A stretch of 64,000 bases of DNA, taken from assembly GCF_049959315.1 (NCBI RefSeq), contig NZ_CP188201.1, one strand, 5' to 3'. Positions 60,358 through 64,000 of the stretch are shown here, in pieces. The position numbers were made by a program, and so were the translations under genes. The notes below the pieces were generated by a model. It was not told the origin of the DNA, ran no database searches, and saw nothing but the letters and a program-made list of their open reading frames with translations. The DNA is from Serratia proteamaculans_D. GTDB lineage: Bacteria > Pseudomonadota > Gammaproteobacteria > Enterobacterales > Enterobacteriaceae. Position 1 is the stretch's first letter; the number at the start of each line of letters is the position of its first letter.

Positions 60358-61872
60358 TTATTTCTTGCGCAGAGGCACGTCTTTCAACAGCCAGGTCAAG
60401 GCAAAGGCCAACGCCATCACCCCCGCCGCAATCTGGTAAACCGAGTGGATCGCACCGCCGAAGGCCTGCAAGTAGTCGTTTTGCAATTGCGCCGGCAAAT
60501 GGTGCACGGCATCAGCTCCCAGTGAACGCGGCAGCTCCGCGCCCTCCGGCAGCAAGCTAGCAAGACGGCTGTGCAGCACATTGGTAAAAATCGCGCCAAA
60601 CACCGCCACGCCGATAGAGCCGCCAATGGAGCGGAACAGCGTGGCGCTGGAGGTCGCGACTCCCATATGCTTTGGCTCTACGCTGTTTTGCGCCGCCAGG
60701 ATCATCACCTGCATCACCATACCCAGCCCCAACCCCAGCAGGCTGATGTAGAGATACAGCAAATGCACCGGGGTCGAGTTTTTCAGCGTTCCCAGCAACA
60801 CCATGCCTGCCAGGGCACACAGGGTGCCGATAATCGGGAAAATGCGGTATTTGCCGCGCTTGCTGATCAGCCGACCGCTGATAATCGAGCTAAGCATAAT
60901 CCCGCCCATCAGCGGCAGCAGCTGCATCCCGGCCTGGGTAGGCGTGGAATCCTTCACGACTTGCAGATACAGCGGTAGGAAGGTCACCGACCCGAATAGC
61001 GACATACCGACGATAAAACCTATCAATGCACAGAGCACAAAGGTGCGGTTACGGAACAGGTCGAGCGGAATAATCGGCTCGCTCGCCAGTCGCTCTTCGT
61101 AGATAAACCCGCCTATCGACACCAGGCCAAAGGCCAGAATGCACCACAGTTGACCGTCCGACCAGGCCATCACCGTGCCGCCCTGGCTGGTAAACAGGAT
61201 GATGCAGGTCAGTGCCGCCGCAAGATAACTGGCCCCGAGAAAATCAATCTCATGTTTTACCCGATTGACCTTCGACTGGAATACCGCGCCAATCACCAGC
61301 AGCGCGAAAATCCCCAGCGGCAGGTTGATATAGAAAATCCAGCGCCAGGAGAAATGCTGCACCAGTAATCCACCGATCAGCGGGCCGACCACCGTCGCCA
61401 GACCAAATACCCCGCCAAACAACCCCTGATAGCGTCCACGATCGGCCGGTGGGATCACATCACCAACCACCGCCATGGTCACCACCAACAAACCGCCGCC
61501 GCCCAGCCCTTGCAGCGCACGCATCAGGATAAGTTCCGTCATATTCTGCGCCAACCCGCACAGCACCGAACCGAGCAGGAACACCACAATGGCGATCTGC
61601 AACACTATCTTGCGGCCGAACAGATCGCCAAACTTGCCATACAGCGGCACCACGATGGTGGATGCCAACAGATAGGCGGTCACTACCCACGACAGGTTCT
61701 CCAGACCTCCGAATTCGCCGACGATGGTCGGTAATGCGGTAGACACAATGGTCTGATCGAGTGCTGCCAGCAGCATAACCAGCAGCAGAGCGGAGAACAG
61801 CAAACGGATCGAGGGTGCCTGTTCAGACGCCCTGCCGCTATCGTCGTTGCCTGCTACGTTATCAATACCCAT
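60358..61872 (-). CDS. DHA2-family (14-helix) MFS multidrug transporter
   Basis: A 504-residue, 14-helix drug:H+ antiporter (EmrB/QacA family). LLAALDQTIVSTALPTIVGEFGG is the DHA2 start, with motif A LYGKFGDLFGRKIVLQIA and motif C GLATVVGPLIGG. Divergent from a TetR gene at 61916 across a 22-bp near-palindrome; it is the likely target. No EmrA partner is present, so it probably works alone. Confidence 0.93.
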   Translation of the reverse strand: MGIDNVAGNDDSGRASEQAPSIRLLFSALLLVMLLAALDQTIVSTALPTIVGEFGGLENLSWVVTAYLLASTIVVPLYGKFGDLFGRKIVLQIAIVVFLLGSVLCGLAQNMTELILMRALQGLGGGGLLVVTMAVVGDVIPPADRGRYQGLFGGVFGLATVVGPLIGGLLVQHFSWRWIFYINLPLGIFALLVIGAVFQSKVNRVKHEIDFLGASYLAAALTCIILFTSQGGTVMAWSDGQLWCILAFGLVSIGGFIYEERLASEPIIPLDLFRNRTFVLCALIGFIVGMSLFGSVTFLPLYLQVVKDSTPTQAGMQLLPLMGGIMLSSIISGRLISKRGKYRIFPIIGTLCALAGMVLLGTLKNSTPVHLLYLYISLLGLGLGMVMQVMILAAQNSVEPKHMGVATSSATLFRSIGGSIGVAVFGAIFTNVLHSRLASLLPEGAELPRSLGADAVHHLPAQLQNDYLQAFGGAIHSVYQIAAGVMALAFALTWLLKDVPLRKK

Positions 61873-61891
61873 TTAGCCGAGCCTGCTTGTA

Positions 61892-61913
61892 ATTAATTAA
61901 TCGAGTAATTAAT
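61892..61913. promoter_or_regulatory. Near-palindromic TetR operator candidate
   Basis: A 22-bp near-perfect palindrome, arms ATTAATTA and TAATTAAT around ATCGAG, with only one mismatched pair. It lies in the 43-nt gap between the divergent DHA2 transporter and TetR genes, where a TetR dimer would block both promoters. Confidence 0.65.
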
Positions 61914-61915
61914 AT

Positions 61916-62611
61916 ATGAGTTATTCTTTTCTCCGGTCAATGGATCTCACCGCGATGACAGCACAAAACGTTCAAAAACTACGCCGCCCCGGTCGCCCCA
62001 GCGGCAGCGCTAATGGCGCAGAAAAACGCGAGCACCTGCTCAACACGGCGCTAAATATGTTTGCCCGTCAGGGCATTGCCGAAACTTCACTGAACGCCAT
62101 CGCCCGTGAGGCCGGCGTGACCCCAGCCATGCTGCACTACTACTTTCATAACCGTGAACAGTTGCTGGATGTGTTGATCGACGAACGCTTTCTGCCGGTG
62201 AGGCTCGCTGCCAGCAGCGTTTTTGACGCCAATACCGACGATCCGGTGGCGGCATTTACCCAATTGGCGCAGCGGTTTATTGATATCTCCAGCGAGCACC
62301 CGTGGTTTCCCCCACTGTGGCTGCGTGAGGTGATGAGTGATAACGGTGTACTGAAGCAACGCATGAACGAGCGTTTTGGCGATACCCAGCGCAAAGGTGC
62401 GCTGCAATCGATCATCCGCTGGCAGGCTGAAGGGAAATTGAATGCCGGGCTGGAGCCCTCTTTGCTGTTTATCACCCTGTTTGGCATGACATTGTTGCCG
62501 TTGGCCACCGCGCCCAAATGGCAGCGTGATGACAACAATCCTCTGAGCGCTGATGTTATCGCCCGCCACGCCATTACACTGCTGACCCACGGCCTGGGGC
62601 CACAAGGTTGA
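61916..62611 (+). CDS. TetR-family repressor
   Basis: Up to 231 residues. RRPGRPSGSANGAEKREHLLNTALNMFARQGIAETSLNAIAREAGVTPAMLHYYFHNREQLLDVLIDE is a typical TetR DNA-binding domain; the rest is a ligand-binding helical domain. The start is uncertain: ATGs at 61916, 61940 and 61955 are all in frame and none has a clear ribosome site. The first lies only 3 nt after the operator, so one of the later ones may be used. Likely represses the divergent DHA2 pump and itself. Confidence 0.88.
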   Translation: MSYSFLRSMDLTAMTAQNVQKLRRPGRPSGSANGAEKREHLLNTALNMFARQGIAETSLNAIAREAGVTPAMLHYYFHNREQLLDVLIDERFLPVRLAASSVFDANTDDPVAAFTQLAQRFIDISSEHPWFPPLWLREVMSDNGVLKQRMNERFGDTQRKGALQSIIRWQAEGKLNAGLEPSLLFITLFGMTLLPLATAPKWQRDDNNPLSADVIARHAITLLTHGLGPQG

Positions 62612-62612
62612 T

Positions 62613-62635
62613 CGCAGGGCCAAGTCGGCCCTGCG
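62613..62635. terminator. Bidirectional hairpin between TetR and agmatine deiminase genes
   Basis: CGCAGGGCC-AAGTC-GGCCCTGCG: a perfect 9-bp GC-rich stem between the convergent stops (62611 and 62648). Confidence 0.7.
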
Positions 62636-62647
62636 TGGTTACCAGAC

Positions 62648-63775
62648 TTAAACCGCCGGCAGTTGATTGGTCACACAGTGAATGCCCCCGCCGCCTGCGG
62701 CAATGGCGTCAATATTCAACTGCACGACTTCACGGTCGGGATAAAGCTCAGTTAATAATCGCAACGCTTCGCCATCCGCTTCCGGGTCGCCAAATTCGGG
62801 AGCGATGACCGCACCGTTGATCACAAAGTAATTGATATATCCCGCAGCAAAGTCCGGATTACCCTTGCTGAAACGGCTGCGACGCGGATCCATCGGCGGC
62901 GACATGGTATGTATCTGCAACTTGCGGCCATCGGCATCGGTCGCCTGTTTGAGGATTGCCAAATGCGCCTGGGTCACTTTATGGTCGTAAGAGTCGGGAT
63001 CTGTGTCAAGATTGGCCACCACGACTCCCGGACTGGCAAAACGGGCGTAGAAATCAACGTGGGCGTCGGTGATATCTTTCCCCTTAATCCCCGGCAGCCA
63101 GATAATTTTGCGCAGCCCGAGCATCTCTTTCAACTCTTGCTCCACCCGATCACGGCTCCAGCCTGGATTACGGTTCTTGTTGACCCAACTGCTCTCGGTC
63201 ATGATACCGGTGCCGTGGCCATCCACTTCGATACCGCCGCCTTCCCCCACCAGTCCGCTGCGCCATATGTTGGCCACACCGTAATGACTGGCTTCAAACG
63301 CCGCCAAACGCGCATCGTATTTGTGCTGCTGTTTGTTGCCCCAGCCGTTAAAGTTAAAGTCTACTGCCCCCAGTTTGCCCGCCTGATTGACGACAAAATT
63401 GGCGCCAATATCACGCATCCAAATATCATCAAGTTCGGTGGCAATAAAGGTCACATTGTGGCTGCCGCATTTCTCTTCCGCCAGTCGACGTTCACTCTCA
63501 CGGCAAAATACGGTTAACGGTTGATATTGAGCGATCGCTCTCGCAATGCGCCCCAAAGCATCCTGCACACCTGCAGTATAATCAGCCCAAATGTCCCGCT
63601 GCGCACCAAAGGCGATAAAAGCGCGTTGCTGCTCTTCGCCTTCATCCGGCATACGCCAGCCTTCTCCCCGCACCGCTGGCGTGGCATGGGCCGGTAACGT
63701 CAGCCCCATGGATGCCGTCAGGCTCATACCGGCAATCAGGGATGCCTGCTTAATAAATTCACGACGCGTTGACAT
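62648..63775 (-). CDS. Tat-exported agmatine deiminase/peptidylarginine deiminase family
   Basis: A 375-residue deiminase. N-terminal twin-arginine signal (STRREFIKQ, hydrophobic IAGMSLTASMGLTLPAHA). The catalytic domain has WMRDIGANFVVN, GGIEVDGHGTGIMTESSWVNKNRNPG and the Cys motif GGGGIHCVTNQLP with Cys367. It would convert agmatine to N-carbamoylputrescine plus ammonia. ATG 63775 has GGAG; the longer frame to 63799 is less supported. Usual AguA is cytoplasmic; here the protein is apparently exported folded, so it should act on external or periplasmic agmatine. No putrescine gene is nearby. Confidence 0.9.
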   Translation of the reverse strand: MSTRREFIKQASLIAGMSLTASMGLTLPAHATPAVRGEGWRMPDEGEEQQRAFIAFGAQRDIWADYTAGVQDALGRIARAIAQYQPLTVFCRESERRLAEEKCGSHNVTFIATELDDIWMRDIGANFVVNQAGKLGAVDFNFNGWGNKQQHKYDARLAAFEASHYGVANIWRSGLVGEGGGIEVDGHGTGIMTESSWVNKNRNPGWSRDRVEQELKEMLGLRKIIWLPGIKGKDITDAHVDFYARFASPGVVVANLDTDPDSYDHKVTQAHLAILKQATDADGRKLQIHTMSPPMDPRRSRFSKGNPDFAAGYINYFVINGAVIAPEFGDPEADGEALRLLTELYPDREVVQLNIDAIAAGGGGIHCVTNQLPAV

Positions 63776-63923
63776 GGTTTGCTCCTGTATTGCCGTCATT
63801 GAAGTAAGGTATTCTGTTCAGTGAAAGACGGCGTGATTTCGATGTAATACATTTTAAAGCTTCCAGTGCTGCCATAACAAAGGATACATTTAGCAGACAC
63901 CTGATTAGATAGGCTTATCAATA

Positions 63924-64000
63924 ATGCTAAAACACTGGCCCCCGATGAACGCGTTACGTGGTTTTGAAGCCGCTGCCCGTCTGGGCAGTTTCCACCAGGC
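63924..64000 (+). CDS. LysR-family regulator, N-terminal part only (cut by window end)
   Basis: The last 77 nt encode MLKHWPPMNALRGFEAAARL followed by GSFHQA, the typical start of a GcvA/AmpR-type LysR regulator. The gene continues beyond the window. Divergent from the agmatine deiminase, with a 148-nt gap, and a possible regulator of it. Confidence 0.75.
   Translation, partial: MLKHWPPMNALRGFEAAARLGSFHQ

Noticed and set aside
1..64000. tRNA, rRNA, CRISPR, insertion sequences or prophage genes
   Set aside because: Looked for through motif and repeat reading; no cloverleaf, direct-repeat array, transposase or phage structural gene was recognised.

Overview
The window looks like a chromosomal segment of a Serratia-type enterobacterium (Yersiniaceae). 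Reasons: an RTX metalloprotease of the serralysin family, an indolepyruvate decarboxylase, many LysR-regulated accessory operons, and a 28-bp site at 10234-10261 that is, base for base, the reverse complement of the Escherichia coli dif sequence as I know it. A perfect matS match (59509-59521) and three KOPS matches, all oriented towards dif, place the window in the replication-terminus macrodomain. No tRNA, rRNA, CRISPR array, insertion sequence or prophage was seen.

Layout. 0.2-3.8 kb: O-methyltransferase-like protein, SDR and ipdC on the + strand. 3.9-7.3 kb: MarR-FUSC-DUF1656-HlyD aromatic-acid-type efflux operon (-). 7.5-9.4 kb: divergent LysR / dienelactone-hydrolase-like pair. 9.4-10.6 kb: DUF4440 gene, dif and the remnant of a Nudix gene. 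10.6-13.1 kb: GntP permease and its divergent LysR. 13.2-21.2 kb: an unusual acyl-CoA catabolic cluster (LysR, an EthD-EthD-beta-propeller fusion, thiolase, SDR, acyl-CoA ligase, HSL-type esterase) with a palindromic operator in its divergent promoter. 21.3-25.2 kb: second LysR / MFS / hydrolase module and a cyclophilin-like secreted protein. 25.3-29.2 kb: copper-related genes (DUF2946, TonB-dependent copper receptor) and a TDT transporter. 29.2-31 kb: LysR / NAD(P)H oxidoreductase.

31-41 kb and slightly beyond is the most interesting part. Two divergent operons (alkyl-DHAP-synthase-like flavoprotein plus SDR on -, MFS plus FGGY kinase on +) each begin with a leader terminator. The two terminators are inverted copies of one RNA element, and a GlpP-type antiterminator gene lies tail-to-tail with the kinase. 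This implies processive antitermination by a phosphorylated polyol or glycerol-like signal in a gammaproteobacterium. Next to it is a LysR-divergent operon MFS - formaldehyde-activating-enzyme (Fae) homolog - aldo/keto reductase - aldehyde dehydrogenase, although Fae normally serves tetrahydromethanopterin-dependent methylotrophs.

42.6-54.3 kb: MarR-GNAT fusion, LysR, a YmgB-like protein, orphan serralysin, CycA-like permease, glutamate dehydrogenase, fatty acyl-CoA ligase, MipA/OmpV protein, DJ-1/PfpI protein and a small hypothetical. 54.4-62.6 kb: complete tripartite RND efflux operon, DHA2 efflux pump and its divergent TetR. 62.6-64 kb: Tat-exported agmatine deiminase and the start of another LysR. 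Everything is read by eye; family names come from recognised motifs and no database search was run.
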